This document shows positions 1-8,159 of a stretch of 64,000 bases of DNA, one piece after another. Source of the stretch: Terriglobia bacterium (lineage in GTDB: Bacteria > Acidobacteriota > Terriglobia > Terriglobales > Acidobacteriaceae); the NCBI GenBank assembly GCA_020073645.1, contig JAIQET010000005.1, forward strand, positions 30,025 to 94,024. Direction: 5' to 3'. The number at the start of each line of letters is the position of its first letter. Within the stretch, counting starts at the first letter, position 1. Both the position numbers and the translations under genes were made by a program. A model generated the notes under the pieces. The model was not told the DNA's origin and did no database searches. It saw only the letters and a program-made list of their open reading frames with translations.

Positions 1-1215
1 CTCTTCCGGCGTGGGCGGGCGCTTGGTGACCACCTTCAAGTCACCTTCTGCAAGGGGCCGCACGTCGGCATCCTGTACCAGGATTCCTCCGGAAACATTC
101 TTCAGCACCCACTTCTGCGGAGCGAGCGTGATCTCCACCAGGCGCAGATTTTTCTTGGAGGCAAACTTGGCCCTGGCGGCTTCGTCGAAAGCGGGCGCGG
201 CGATCACCTCCAGAAAGAGTTTGGCCATTTCCTCGGCTGTCTGAGCGTCGATCGGCCGGTTTACGCCGATCACACCGCCGAAGGCTGAGACCGGATCGCA
301 CTCCAGCGCCTTCTTGTAAGCTTCCACCAAGGTCTTGCCAGTCGCGGTACCGCAGGGGTTGGTGTGCTTGATGATGGCGCAGACCGGCTCGGAGAACTCC
401 TGTGCCAGGTCCCAGGCCGCCTGCAGGTCCACGATGTTGTTGTAGGAAAGCTCCTTGCCCTGAAGCTGGCGCCCGTTCGCCACGCCGGTTCCCGACCCAT
501 CGGAATACATCGCGGCCTTCTGGTGCGGGTTCTCGCCGTAACGCAGATCCATAGCCTTGTTGAACGAGAGCCGCAGGGTCTGCGGGAAGCCACCCGCGGG
601 ATGGAATTCGAAGCGGCCGTTGGCGCTCACCCGCTCCAGGGTCGAGGCAATCGCCGAATCGTACGCGGCGGTGGTGGCGAAGGCCTTCTGCGCCAGGCGC
701 CACTTGGTGGCAGCCGAGAGCTCGCCGCCCGACTGGGCCATTTCGTCCGCGATGGCGTTGTAGTCCGAGGGTGAGGTGACCACCGCCACATCCTGGAAAT
801 TCTTGGCGGCGGAACGAATCATCGAGGGCCCACCGATATCAATGTTCTCAATCAGTTCTTCAAAGGGCACGCCCGGCTTGGCTGCGGTCTTCTCGAAAGC
901 GTAGAGGTTCACCACCACCATGTCGATGGGCTGAATGCCGTGCTCCGCCACCGCAGTGCGATGCGCCGGGTTCTCGCGCCGGTGCAGGATGCCGCCGTGC
1001 ACCTTGGGATGGAGAGTCTTCACCCGGCCGTCGAGCATCTCGGGAAAGCCGGTGAGCTCGGAGATATCTTTCACGCTTACGCCGGAGTCGCGCAGCAGCT
1101 TGGCCGTGCCTCCGGTCGAGATCAGTTCGACTCCCATGCTGGAAAGCTTGCGGGCAAAGTCCACCAGTCCGGTCTTATCGGTCACGCTGAGGATGGCGCG
1201 CTGAATTTTCGACAT
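1..1215 (-). CDS. purH: Bifunctional AICAR transformylase / IMP cyclohydrolase PurH (C-terminus cut by window edge)
   Basis: Catalyses the last two steps of de novo IMP synthesis: formylation of AICAR with 10-formyl-THF, then ring closure, in the cytoplasm. The 405 visible codons begin at ATG 1215. The N-terminal MGS-like cyclohydrolase domain (about residues 1-130) has STGGT (33-37) and KTLHPKVHGGIL (66-77). The transformylase domain follows, with RYGENPHQ (225-232) and KHTNPCG (283-289), both family hallmarks. The usual length is about 520 residues, so roughly the last 110 lie off the left edge. It is the first visible gene of a minus-strand block. The identification is secure; only the C-terminus is unseen. 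Confidence 0.97.
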   Translation of the reverse strand, partial: MSKIQRAILSVTDKTGLVDFARKLSSMGVELISTGGTAKLLRDSGVSVKDISELTGFPEMLDGRVKTLHPKVHGGILHRRENPAHRTAVAEHGIQPIDMVVVNLYAFEKTAAKPGVPFEELIENIDIGGPSMIRSAAKNFQDVAVVTSPSDYNAIADEMAQSGGELSAATKWRLAQKAFATTAAYDSAIASTLERVSANGRFEFHPAGGFPQTLRLSFNKAMDLRYGENPHQKAAMYSDGSGTGVANGRQLQGKELSYNNIVDLQAAWDLAQEFSEPVCAIIKHTNPCGTATGKTLVEAYKKALECDPVSAFGGVIGVNRPIDAQTAEEMAKLFLEVIAAPAFDEAARAKFASKKNLRLVEITLAPQKWVLKNVSGGILVQDADVRPLAEGDLKVVTKRPPTPEE

Positions 1216-1317
1216 TGCAGGCCTCGAAGACGGAAGGATGAATCCTGGGACTGGAGATTTTACCAGCAACAGGGGTTGTGGAGGCGTGATGGGGATCACA
1301 GAACCGTCGCACTTGCC

Positions 1318-1343
1318 AGAGACGCAGCAAGCTGCGTCTCTAC
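1318..1343. repeat. Short GTAG-tagged intergenic hairpin (11-bp perfect stem)
   Basis: Arms 1318-1328 and 1331-1341 are perfect inverted complements (AGAGACGCAGC / GCTGCGTCTCT) separated by AA and followed by AC. Read on the minus strand the element starts GTAGAGACGCAGC, 28 bases past the stop of the 1371-2000 gene. It has no U-tract. It looks like a member of the tagged hairpin group also seen at 3531, 11783, 33439 and 58739. A 3'-end or terminator role is inference. Confidence 0.7.
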
Positions 1344-1370
1344 AGGTAAGGCTTTCGGGGCCTTGAGGAG

Positions 1371-2000
1371 CTAGGCCTTGGCTTTGGCTTTCAACTTGAC
1401 GTGGCCGTCCTGCACCTCGACCGTGTATTCCACGCTCGCGCAATGGTGCTGCTTGCGGAGCTGTGCGGTCTTCTTTTGGACGAAGGAGGTGAAGCTGTCG
1501 ATGTTCCCGGATACTGCCTCGCCCGCTTTCTTCTTGGCCTCGGTGAGTACCCGGTAGAGTGTTTCCACTTGCTCGCGTTGGGCGCGGGCATCCGAGCATT
1601 CCACGGTGAAAGGGTGCTCTTCGGTGGCGGGTGCCGCCGCGGCGGCGGCGCCGCCATGCCCGACCCCATAGGCTTTGTGTTCCGGTTGGTGGTCTTCGGG
1701 GCGCACTCCCTGGACCGAGAGCAGCGCATCCTGGGGACGACGGTAACCTTCCTCACGGATGCGGCCCTTCTTGCGCCACAAGTCGCTGTAGATGGCGTAG
1801 CGCTGCGCCAGTTCGTTGTAGCGGAAGCGATGGGAGAAGCTCAGCCGGCTGCTATCACTGAACTTGCGCAGCAAGCTCAGGACCTTCCACTCGACATCAG
1901 TGGGCGGCTTCTTGGTCGGGTTATTGAAATAGATCTCGTACTCGATCTTCAGCCGGCGCAGTTGCGAGTCGAGAAGATTCAGTTCTTCGTCGATGGTCAC
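1371..2000 (-). CDS. Conserved coiled-coil protein, possibly MXAN_5187 C-terminal-domain type
   Basis: A 209-residue soluble protein without signal peptide or membrane segment. Residues 1-85 are helical and charged (DSQLRRLKIEYEIYFNN, FRYNELAQRYAIYSDLWRKK). A low-complexity Ala/Gly/Pro linker follows (about 117-127), then a basic C-terminal region ending in Lys/Ala repeats (KLKAKAKA). The N-terminal pattern recalls proteins annotated as MXAN_5187 C-terminal domain in myxobacteria and acidobacteria; that match is from memory and not verified. The function is unknown. It stands alone between purH and an XRE regulator, with a hairpin just past its stop codon. Confidence 0.75.
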   Translation of the reverse strand: MTIDEELNLLDSQLRRLKIEYEIYFNNPTKKPPTDVEWKVLSLLRKFSDSSRLSFSHRFRYNELAQRYAIYSDLWRKKGRIREEGYRRPQDALLSVQGVRPEDHQPEHKAYGVGHGGAAAAAAPATEEHPFTVECSDARAQREQVETLYRVLTEAKKKAGEAVSGNIDSFTSFVQKKTAQLRKQHHCASVEYTVEVQDGHVKLKAKAKA

Positions 2001-2095
2001 GGAGACCTCTCCAGCGACTAGTGTAGGAGTTCTGGGGCGCAGGGACGAGGTTCCGGTGGGTCACGGGAGGGATAGAACGAAAGTACCCAAGAAGC

Positions 2096-2163
2096 AGCAA
2101 TTAGCACTTGGCCCCTGAGCAACATGGATGGGCACAAGACTTCCGAGCCAGATGCTAAGTGCT
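2096..2163. repeat. Heptad hairpin element (AGCANTT units)
   Basis: Two 7-bp units in the left arm (AGCAATT 2096-2102, AGCACTT 2103-2109) face two in the right arm (AGATGCT 2150-2156, AAGTGCT 2157-2163), with an unrelated 40-base core between them. It starts directly after the TAA stop of the XRE gene (2167-2169, minus strand). It belongs to the heptad family described in the findings. Confidence 0.65.
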
Positions 2164-2166
2164 GCG

Positions 2167-2532
2167 TTATCGTGCTGAGTTGGACGCCATCTTTTTTACC
2201 ATGGCCAGCACCAGCTTGCGGTCGCTGTCGTTGAGGCTGACGCTGTAGCGGCGGATCTGGCTCAGGAAGCGGACTTCATCGTCGGAAAGCTGGGGCAAAC
2301 CCTTGGAGCCGTTGGTGTGTCCGGATTCGGAGAAGAATTGCGAAAGCGGGAGCTCCATGGCCCCGGCGATCTTGGAAAGGGTGTCGAGTGAGGGGATGGT
2401 GTGACCGTTCTCGACGCGTGACAGGTAGCAACGCAACAGGCCGGTGCGCTTTTCAATGTCGCCCTGGGACATACCTTTCTGCAGGCGATAGTTCCTGATG
2501 GTCTCGCCGATGTTCATGGAGAAATTCTGCAA
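2167..2532 (-). CDS. XRE-family helix-turn-helix transcriptional regulator
   Basis: A 121-residue DNA-binding protein with a classical Cro/CI-type HTH at about residues 7-65: IGETIRNYRLQKGMSQ, then the recognition-helix segment GLLRCYLSRVENG and IPSLDTLSKIAGAM. The remaining C-terminal 50 residues are short and helical (DDEVRFLSQIRRYSVSL) with no ligand-binding domain, so this is a simple repressor-type regulator. M1 is taken as start; an internal M at residue 5 (MNIGETIRNY) is equally possible. No target can be assigned: flanking genes point the same way or are separated by repeat elements. Confidence 0.88.
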   Translation of the reverse strand: MQNFSMNIGETIRNYRLQKGMSQGDIEKRTGLLRCYLSRVENGHTIPSLDTLSKIAGAMELPLSQFFSESGHTNGSKGLPQLSDDEVRFLSQIRRYSVSLNDSDRKLVLAMVKKMASNSAR

Positions 2533-2624
2533 TTGAAGCTCCCAAGGATGGCTGCATAGTAACCAGACTGGTACCGTCTGGCAAGTGAAAAGTCACTGCA
2601 CAAGAGCAGGTGCAGGCCGAGAAC

Positions 2625-2728
2625 AGCACTCAGCAGTCAGCACTCAGCATTCAGCCATGAAAGAGTCTTGCCAGATTCACCGACAGGCCAGAGTGATGAC
2701 TGACTTTAATGGCTGAATGCTGAGTGCT
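2625..2728. repeat. Heptad hairpin element with 19-bp perfect arms
   Basis: The left arm holds units AGCACTC (2625-2631), AGCAGTC (2632-2638), AGCACTC (2639-2645), AGCATTC (2646-2652) and AGCCA. Bases 2639-2657 are perfectly complementary to 2710-2728, giving a 19-bp stem around a 52-base core. The right arm overlaps the TAG stop (2727-2729, minus strand) of the neighbouring hydrolase gene. This is one of the clearest copies in the window. Confidence 0.85.
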
Positions 2729-3470
2729 ATTTCTTCAGCGTGCCCGCCAGAAAATTCACGGTGCGCTTCCAGGCGTCGGCGGCATCGTCGGCGCGGTAAC
2801 CGGTTTTGTTATTGGGATTCTCGAAGGCGTGACCGGCGTCGGGGTAGATGACGACGTCAATTTTCTTGCCCATCTGCTTGAGCGTCTGCTCAAATTTCTT
2901 GACGTCGTCCGGGGGAATGCCGCGGTCCTGTCCACCGAAAATGCCGAGCATGGATGCGTTGATCTTCTGGATTGACCCTGGGTCAGTTGCGAGGTGGCCG
3001 TAGTTGATCACCGTCGCGGAGAGAGTTGGCTCCTGCAGCGCCACGTCGAGCGAGTAGCCGCCGCCCATACACCAGCCAATGGAACCGATGCGGTCGGCCT
3101 TCACGTTCTTCTGCGATTTCAAGAACTCGAAGGCGGCGTGCAGATCACGGGCGGCCCGGTCCTCGGGAACGCCACGCATCAGTTCGTGGGCTTCGTCGGG
3201 CGTGGCGGCGACCTTGCCGCGATAAAGATCAACGGCGAGCGCGACGTAGCCCTGGTCCGACAGCTTGGAAGCCTGCTCCTTTACCCAGTCGTTCAACCCC
3301 CACCATTCGTGGATGACGATGATGCCCGGGAAGGGGCCTTTGCCCTCGGGGGTGTAGAGGACACCTTGCACGGTTTCGTCGCCGGACTTGTAGGAAACAG
3401 TTTTGCTGGTGGCGGCGTAGGAGGAGAGGGCAAGAAGCATGACCGTGAGAACGAGTGCTAACTTGTTCAT
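2727..3470 (-). CDS. Secreted dienelactone-hydrolase-family alpha/beta hydrolase
   Basis: A 247-residue alpha/beta hydrolase with a signal peptide (MNKLALVLTVMLLALSSYAA). It has the dienelactone hydrolase layout: HEWWG (54-58), the nucleophile elbow GWCMGGG with catalytic Cys134, then GGQD (Asp182) and the DAGHAF motif (His214). In this family a Cys-His-Asp triad opens lactone or ester bonds; the natural substrate here is unknown. Export suggests a periplasmic or surface role rather than the cytoplasmic chloroaromatic pathway. It is monocistronic, with its stop codon embedded in a heptad hairpin. Confidence 0.9.
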   Translation of the reverse strand: MNKLALVLTVMLLALSSYAATSKTVSYKSGDETVQGVLYTPEGKGPFPGIIVIHEWWGLNDWVKEQASKLSDQGYVALAVDLYRGKVAATPDEAHELMRGVPEDRAARDLHAAFEFLKSQKNVKADRIGSIGWCMGGGYSLDVALQEPTLSATVINYGHLATDPGSIQKINASMLGIFGGQDRGIPPDDVKKFEQTLKQMGKKIDVVIYPDAGHAFENPNNKTGYRADDAADAWKRTVNFLAGTLKK

Positions 3471-3530
3471 GGCTCCACCTTACAGGATTTTCTCACGCGC
3501 AGTTTCATCGAATCGATCTTGTCCCCGGGG

Positions 3531-3562
3531 TCCGATCTTGCCGGCGGGACGCCGGCGCTACA
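3531..3562. repeat. GTAG-tagged GC-rich hairpin overlapping a stop codon
   Basis: On the minus strand it reads GTAGCGCCGGCG, TCC, CGCCGGC: a short GC-rich stem with a tight loop. The TAG of its tag is the stop codon of the GNAT gene (3558-3560). The same sequence heads a longer element at 33439. It probably acts as a transcript 3'-end hairpin, but it has no U-tract, so that is inference. Confidence 0.65.
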
Positions 3563-4049
3563 GCTGCAACTCCATGTACATTGCGCCCGCAATCGGATTT
3601 GGGCAATAAGGGGCGATCTCCTTGAAACCCAGCCGGCGGTACATCGCTACCGCATCTTTCATGACTTGCTCGACCGTGTCCAAGCGCATGCGCTCGTACG
3701 CAAGGGCGCGGGCTTCGGCGATGATGGTTTCGGCCAGCGCGCGGCCCAGGCCTTTGCCGCGAAATTGCGGCCTGAGGTAAAGACGCTTCATCTCGCAGAT
3801 ATTGCCGTCCAGTTTGTGCAATGCGACGCAACCGGCCAGCTGCCCTTCGAACTCAGCCAGGAGCAGGCGGCCCTCGGGAGGAGCGTAGTCACCGGGCAGT
3901 CCGGCCAACTCTTTGTCGAAGCTTTGAAAGCACAGGCTGAAGCCGAGCGACTGCGCGTATTCGAGGAAAAGCTCGCGGGCCTGGGCGATCTGCGCGGGCG
4001 ATCTGGCCTGAGTAATGATGAAGCTCGGAACTTTTGTTTGCGGGGTCAT
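3558..4049 (-). CDS. GNAT-family N-acetyltransferase
   Basis: About 163 residues. A GNAT fold is indicated by the acetyl-CoA loop LRPQFRGKGLGRALAE (R-G-x-G-L-G motif A), preceded by strand MKRLYLRP and followed by the motif B segment YRRLGFKEIAPY. The substrate is unknown. The ATG at 4049 (MTPQTKVPSF) is preferred; a GTG six codons upstream lies inside a dispersed repeat resembling other CTTTGTGGT-type intergenic sequences. The neighbouring fabG is transcribed in the same direction about 80 bases upstream. Its stop codon is part of a palindromic repeat. Confidence 0.87.
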   Translation of the reverse strand: MTPQTKVPSFIITQARSPAQIAQARELFLEYAQSLGFSLCFQSFDKELAGLPGDYAPPEGRLLLAEFEGQLAGCVALHKLDGNICEMKRLYLRPQFRGKGLGRALAETIIAEARALAYERMRLDTVEQVMKDAVAMYRRLGFKEIAPYCPNPIAGAMYMELQL

Positions 4050-4054
4050 CTCGA

Positions 4055-4092
4055 ACTCTTTCACCACAAAGGGCGCGAAGGGACACGAAGGG
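4055..4092. repeat. Dispersed intergenic repeat (CACAGAG-type)
   Basis: The segment TTCACCACAAAGGGCG and its continuation resemble the sequences at 45661, 57703 and 58684. They share a short A/G-rich body around ACCACA-GA-GACA. It sits between fabG and the GNAT start. Function is unknown; it is probably a decayed dispersed repeat. Confidence 0.45.
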
Positions 4093-4126
4093 ATGATCCG
4101 ATGACTTTCCGGTCAGCCCCAAACTG

Positions 4127-4870
4127 CTACCCCATCAGCATTCCACCATTCACATTCAGCACGTGCCCGGTAATGTAGGCAGCCTCTTCTGACGCCAGAA
4201 ACGCCACTGCGTTGGCCACATCTTCCGGCGTGCCGATGCGTCCCAGCGGAACCATCTTGAGCGCGTTCTGCTTGAAGTCCTCGCCCAGCGCCGACGTCAT
4301 AGCGGTTTCGATGAACCCGGGCGCCACCGCGTTGCAGGTAATGTTACGCGAGGCGACTTCGCGCGCCATGGCCATGGTCAAGCCGATCAGCCCGGCTTTG
4401 GAAGAAGCGTAGTTGGCCTGTCCCGCTTGCCCCATCTGGCCGAAGATCGAGGTTATGTTGATGATCCGTCCCCAGCGCTGCTTGAGCATGGAGCCAATCA
4501 CCTGCTGGATGCAGAGATACGCGGAGGTCAGATTGGTGTTGAGCACCGCGTCCCAGTCGGCGCGCTTCATGCGCATGACCAGCTGGTCGCGGGTGATGCC
4601 GGCGTTGTTCACCAGGATGTCGATCTTGCCGAACTGAGCGATGACCGCCTTGCAGGCAGTCTTGATCTGCTCTTCCTCGGCGACGTCCATGGGGAAAGCC
4701 GCGGCTTTCCCGCCGCTGCCGGTGATCTGCTGCACCAGTTCGTTCAGCTTGTCCTGATTGCGGGCAGCGGCCGCCACGGCTGCACCTGATTGCGCCAGCT
4801 TGAGAGCGCAAGCGCGGCCAATGCCCTGGGAAGCGCCGGTGACCAGCGCCACACGCCCGGACAGGTTCAT
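4127..4870 (-). CDS. fabG: 3-oxoacyl-[acyl-carrier-protein] reductase FabG
   Basis: An NADPH-dependent reductase of the fatty-acid elongation cycle, cytoplasmic. The 247-residue short-chain dehydrogenase has the Rossmann motif TGASQGIG (11-18), NNAG (88-91), and catalytic Ser141, Tyr154 and Lys158 within YASSK. Length and the C-terminal GHVLNVNGGMLMG match FabG rather than a divergent SDR. No other fab genes are adjacent, so a role as a second or dedicated ketoreductase cannot be excluded. The start codon is followed by a normal FabG N-terminus (MNLSGRVALVTG). Confidence 0.93.
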   Translation of the reverse strand: MNLSGRVALVTGASQGIGRACALKLAQSGAAVAAAARNQDKLNELVQQITGSGGKAAAFPMDVAEEEQIKTACKAVIAQFGKIDILVNNAGITRDQLVMRMKRADWDAVLNTNLTSAYLCIQQVIGSMLKQRWGRIINITSIFGQMGQAGQANYASSKAGLIGLTMAMAREVASRNITCNAVAPGFIETAMTSALGEDFKQNALKMVPLGRIGTPEDVANAVAFLASEEAAYITGHVLNVNGGMLMG

Positions 4871-4935
4871 GGAGGGCTCCTCTCCTGGTAAGAAGCGAAA
4901 TTATACCTGCGGCAAACCTCGGAACGACGCTCTGA

Positions 4936-6117
4936 CTATTGCGCCCTGGATGGCGCCGGGCTGGCGCCCTCGTTCCGGAACAGGTAGCGCAACAGCGGTG
5001 GCGCGAGGATAGTGGTGACTGCGGTCATGAACACCACAATCGCGTAAGTGGACTGGGTCACGATCTGTGAGTTGAGTCCGACGAGCGCGACGATGAGGGC
5101 AACTTCTCCTCGTGGCATCATGCCCACTCCCACGCTGAACACGGCCGTCCAGCCTTCGCCGACGAGTGGCAGGCCGCACCCGATCACCTTGGAAACGATG
5201 GCCAACACCGACACGATGATTGCCGCCAGCAGCACATTTCCGGTGAAGAGATGCACGTCCAGCCGTGAGCCGATGGAAAAGAAAAAGAAGGGTGCGAGGA
5301 ACTCAGTGATCCCGCCCACGCGCGGCAGCAGGTTCCACTGCGGAGCATGGTCGGCAAACATCAGGCCGGCAAAGAAGGCTCCGATGATCGCGGCCATGCC
5401 GATCTTGACCGACAGCCAGGAAAGGAACAGGCAAATGGCGAGGGCAACGATCAGGGAGGCATTCTGGGTGGACAGGCGCTCCATCCCGGGCCGGATACGC
5501 CGGACAATGTGCGGCGCAACGAAGATCATGAACAGGGCGAAGGCCGTCGCCTCGGCGCCGAGCACTCCCAGGTGCAGCCACTCCAGGCCGCCGCCGGAAG
5601 CCAGTCCGGCCACCACCGCCAGCAGCAGCATGCCGAGGATGTCGTCGAAGACCGCGGCGCCCAGAATGATTTTCGCCGGGCGGGTGGAGAGCACCTTCAG
5701 ATCGCCGAGCACTCGCGCGGTGATTCCGACGCTGGTAGCGACCATGGCGGCGCCTACAAAAACTGCTTCTGTGGAGGCATCTCCGCGCCATTTCATGTAG
5801 CCGAACCCCAGCACAAACGGCGCCACGATCCCCGCCACCGCGACCAGCAGCGCTTTGCGCCCCACGCGGATCAGGTCCTGCGGCCGGGTTTCCAGGCCCG
5901 CAGAGAACAGGACGAAGATGGCGCCGATCTCGGCGATGGAATGCAAGGTGTCACCGGGGTGGATCCAGCCGAGCGCATAGGGGCCGAAAGTCACGCCCGC
6001 CAGGATCTCTCCCAGCACCGCGGGCATGCGGAGGCGCTCGAAGATCTCGCCCACCACTTTCGCGGCCACGAAGACGGCGAAGAGTTCGAGCAGAAACTGG
6101 TCAGGACCATGCGGCAT
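4936..6117 (-). CDS. CPA2-family cation:proton antiporter (KefB/NapA type)
   Basis: An integral membrane protein of about 393 residues with a dozen hydrophobic segments and no C-terminal TrkA-N domain. Family signatures are GEILAGVTFGPYALG near the N-terminus, FLFSAGLE-type FVLFSAGLETRP, and ILGAAVFDDILGMLLLAVVAG with the Asp-Asp ion-binding pair in TM5. It exchanges Na+ or K+ for H+ across the inner membrane; ion specificity cannot be read from sequence. ATG 6117 (MPHGPDQFLL) is preferred over an upstream ATG at 6156, because the extra 13 residues are Cys-rich and unlike the family. Confidence 0.9.
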   Translation of the reverse strand: MPHGPDQFLLELFAVFVAAKVVGEIFERLRMPAVLGEILAGVTFGPYALGWIHPGDTLHSIAEIGAIFVLFSAGLETRPQDLIRVGRKALLVAVAGIVAPFVLGFGYMKWRGDASTEAVFVGAAMVATSVGITARVLGDLKVLSTRPAKIILGAAVFDDILGMLLLAVVAGLASGGGLEWLHLGVLGAEATAFALFMIFVAPHIVRRIRPGMERLSTQNASLIVALAICLFLSWLSVKIGMAAIIGAFFAGLMFADHAPQWNLLPRVGGITEFLAPFFFFSIGSRLDVHLFTGNVLLAAIIVSVLAIVSKVIGCGLPLVGEGWTAVFSVGVGMMPRGEVALIVALVGLNSQIVTQSTYAIVVFMTAVTTILAPPLLRYLFRNEGASPAPSRAQ

Positions 6118-6184
6118 GGCAACGGCAGGATAGAAGCAGCAGTGTGCTGACGGCAAGGAAATGCGGTTGGCGAAAGGACAATTC

Positions 6185-6928
6185 TCATCCGCGAACGTTG
6201 ACTTTCTTCAGCGGCCAGATCAAGACTTCCAATTTTCGCGCAAAGTGCAACAGGGGACGATCTTCAGGAAGGACAATCCCCGCCGCCAACGCCATGCTGT
6301 TTATCTCGATCTCAGCTTCCGCGTCCTGCAGCGGCCATGGCTGGTGATGGATTTCGGCGCGGTGCACCTGACTGCTGTCCACCGTGTACAGGCAGTAGCG
6401 CTCGGTGAGCCAATGTTCGAGAGTGCCTTTCTCGCGCAGCCGGACCTCGCCGACGGACCGGTACTTCCCACGAAATTCCGCCTGTCCCTGGTAGCGGCGG
6501 GCATCGTATCTGATCCACGGACCATCGAACTCCGCCGACATGCGAGAGTGAAAATAAGGCAAGTGATAAAACCTGCGAGCTGCCCACACGGCGGGCAGGT
6601 TGGCCGCATCCAGGCTGAAAAAGTACACGCCGGGCTTACCTTCTAGCGACACGTAGGTGCGGACGTTCAACTCCGGAAAGCGCGAAAGTCCGGGCAGCGC
6701 AGGCAGAGCGCGAGACCGCACCCCGCTCATGTGGAAGGGAACCACTCCCACCCAGCACTGACCGTCGAAGGTGTCCAGCGAAAGCTGCGCGGGAACCAGC
6801 GGACGCAAAGCTTTCGTCGCTACCGGCCAGTGGGCGAACAGCAGATCATGCCAGGTCTGCGCCATGACCCATGGCCCATGCGGCAAAGGCCAGGAGCGAT
6901 GGGCGACGGACTCGAGAGCCGGGTGCAC
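6185..6928 (-). CDS. DUF2071 (YqjF-like) protein
   Basis: A 247-residue soluble protein of the YqjF/DUF2071 family. Recognisable blocks are WHDLLFAHWPVATKALRPLVP, CWVGVVPFHMSGVR, ELNVRTYV and GVYFFSLDA, which occur in this order in family members. No biochemical activity is established for the family. The start is GTG 6928; an ATG just upstream is in another frame. A 7-bp tandem repeat lies immediately upstream (6934-6961). No functional partner is evident next to it. Confidence 0.88.
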   Translation of the reverse strand: MHPALESVAHRSWPLPHGPWVMAQTWHDLLFAHWPVATKALRPLVPAQLSLDTFDGQCWVGVVPFHMSGVRSRALPALPGLSRFPELNVRTYVSLEGKPGVYFFSLDAANLPAVWAARRFYHLPYFHSRMSAEFDGPWIRYDARRYQGQAEFRGKYRSVGEVRLREKGTLEHWLTERYCLYTVDSSQVHRAEIHHQPWPLQDAEAEIEINSMALAAGIVLPEDRPLLHFARKLEVLIWPLKKVNVRG

Positions 6929-6933
6929 AGGTT

Positions 6934-6961
6934 CATTGTTGATTTTTGATTGATGATTGTC
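6934..6961. repeat. Heptad tandem repeat (RATTNNT units)
   Basis: Four consecutive 7-mers are visible: CATTGTT (6934-6940), GATTTTT (6941-6947), GATTGAT (6948-6954) and GATTGTC (6955-6961). No complementary second arm is evident nearby. It is directly upstream of the DUF2071 start. The 7-bp period matches the hairpin-forming elements elsewhere in the window although the unit sequence differs. Confidence 0.5.
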
Positions 6962-7091
6962 GAATGGATTCGGAGGGCTTGCTCTAGCCCAGGTCTAAGC
7001 TGGACCACGCTGGATCCTTCGCGGCAAGGCCGCTCAGGGTGACGCCGGAGTACAGGGGGTCGCTGGGAGCGCCTCCCGCGCGTGGAGGTGG

Positions 7092-7955
7092 CTACATTGA
7101 CGGAATCGACTGTGTAGCGTCGGTGGTGTGGGTGACCGGCTGGTAGTTGCTCTGGTAGATGTCCACGATAGTGCGCCCCACAATGCGGGCGGAGGCCTCG
7201 GAGTGGATGTGCACCGGGAAGGTGAATCCCGCGATGTCCTCGTAATCCTGAACGAACTCGATCTTCTTGATGAAGAACGACGGCGACTTGACCACGCTGC
7301 CCTCGGCGCGCACCAGGCTGCCGGTGTGCGCGTCCAGATAAACGCGGCCCTTGAACAGGCTGGCGCGTTTCTTGCGCGGCTTCACCTGGTAGACGTGCAC
7401 GGGGCGCCCCTCGATCTCACTGGTGCCTTTGAAAGAGAACTTGTAGTTTGCCGGGCTGAGGGCGGTCAGCGACGTATCGTCTTTCTGGACGTGATCCACT
7501 TCCGACTGCAGCAGGCGGGTGATGATATTCGTCTTCACAAAGCTGTCGCCGCTGAAGCGCACCGCTTTGAACTCCAAGGTGCGGGGTGCCTCGTAGCGGC
7601 GCTGGAGTTCGAACTCACCATATTGCGAGGTGTCGGGAAGGGCGGCGCGAATCAGGGTGGTGGCGCGGTAGGAAGCCAACTCCGCCGACTGCATCGCCGA
7701 GCGCTGCTGGTACGCATGGAGGGCCAGGTCTGGCGCCATGCGCGGAAGCGACACCGGAGCGGCCAAATCGGGCGCAGTCCTGTCCGCCGGCGGAATCATG
7801 GCGGACATGGGCAAGGAGACGCTGTCGGTGGGGAGCACGAACGGTGGCAACACATCGCCGCTGGAGCCTGAGGCGATCAGAAGCGGGTTCTGTGCGGTAG
7901 CGACACCGGAGGCCAGCAACCCAAACAATAAGATTGTGAAAAAAAGACGGTTCAT
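7092..7955 (-). CDS. Secreted hypothetical protein, LolA/outer-membrane-lipoprotein-sorting-like
   Basis: A 287-residue exported protein with a clear signal peptide (MNRLFFTILLFGLLASGVATAQ). The mature part is predicted beta-rich. VYLDAHTGSLVRAEGSVVKSP and DYEDIAGFTFPVHIHSEA resemble the antiparallel sheets of LolA/LolB-fold lipid-binding proteins, which is a weak, family-level resemblance. There is no lipobox. It is divergently transcribed from the thyX-like gene with a 204-base shared upstream region. It could be a periplasmic lipid or lipoprotein carrier, but that is inference. Confidence 0.75.
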   Translation of the reverse strand: MNRLFFTILLFGLLASGVATAQNPLLIASGSSGDVLPPFVLPTDSVSLPMSAMIPPADRTAPDLAAPVSLPRMAPDLALHAYQQRSAMQSAELASYRATTLIRAALPDTSQYGEFELQRRYEAPRTLEFKAVRFSGDSFVKTNIITRLLQSEVDHVQKDDTSLTALSPANYKFSFKGTSEIEGRPVHVYQVKPRKKRASLFKGRVYLDAHTGSLVRAEGSVVKSPSFFIKKIEFVQDYEDIAGFTFPVHIHSEASARIVGRTIVDIYQSNYQPVTHTTDATQSIPSM

Positions 7956-8159
7956 GAAAAAGGTGGTAAATACTTTATATCTGATTCACCTGCCAAAAGA
8001 AAAGTGACAATGGTAAGACCCGATGCGCTAAACGGTAACCTACCGAGCTGGCCGGAGGCCTGTTTTGCCTGATCCGACCACTGATTCCGTGTGTTTGCGG
8101 CCTGTGAATTGTGTATCGTGTAACATTCCAGCGGGTCCAATCTGAGGTCGATCACACGC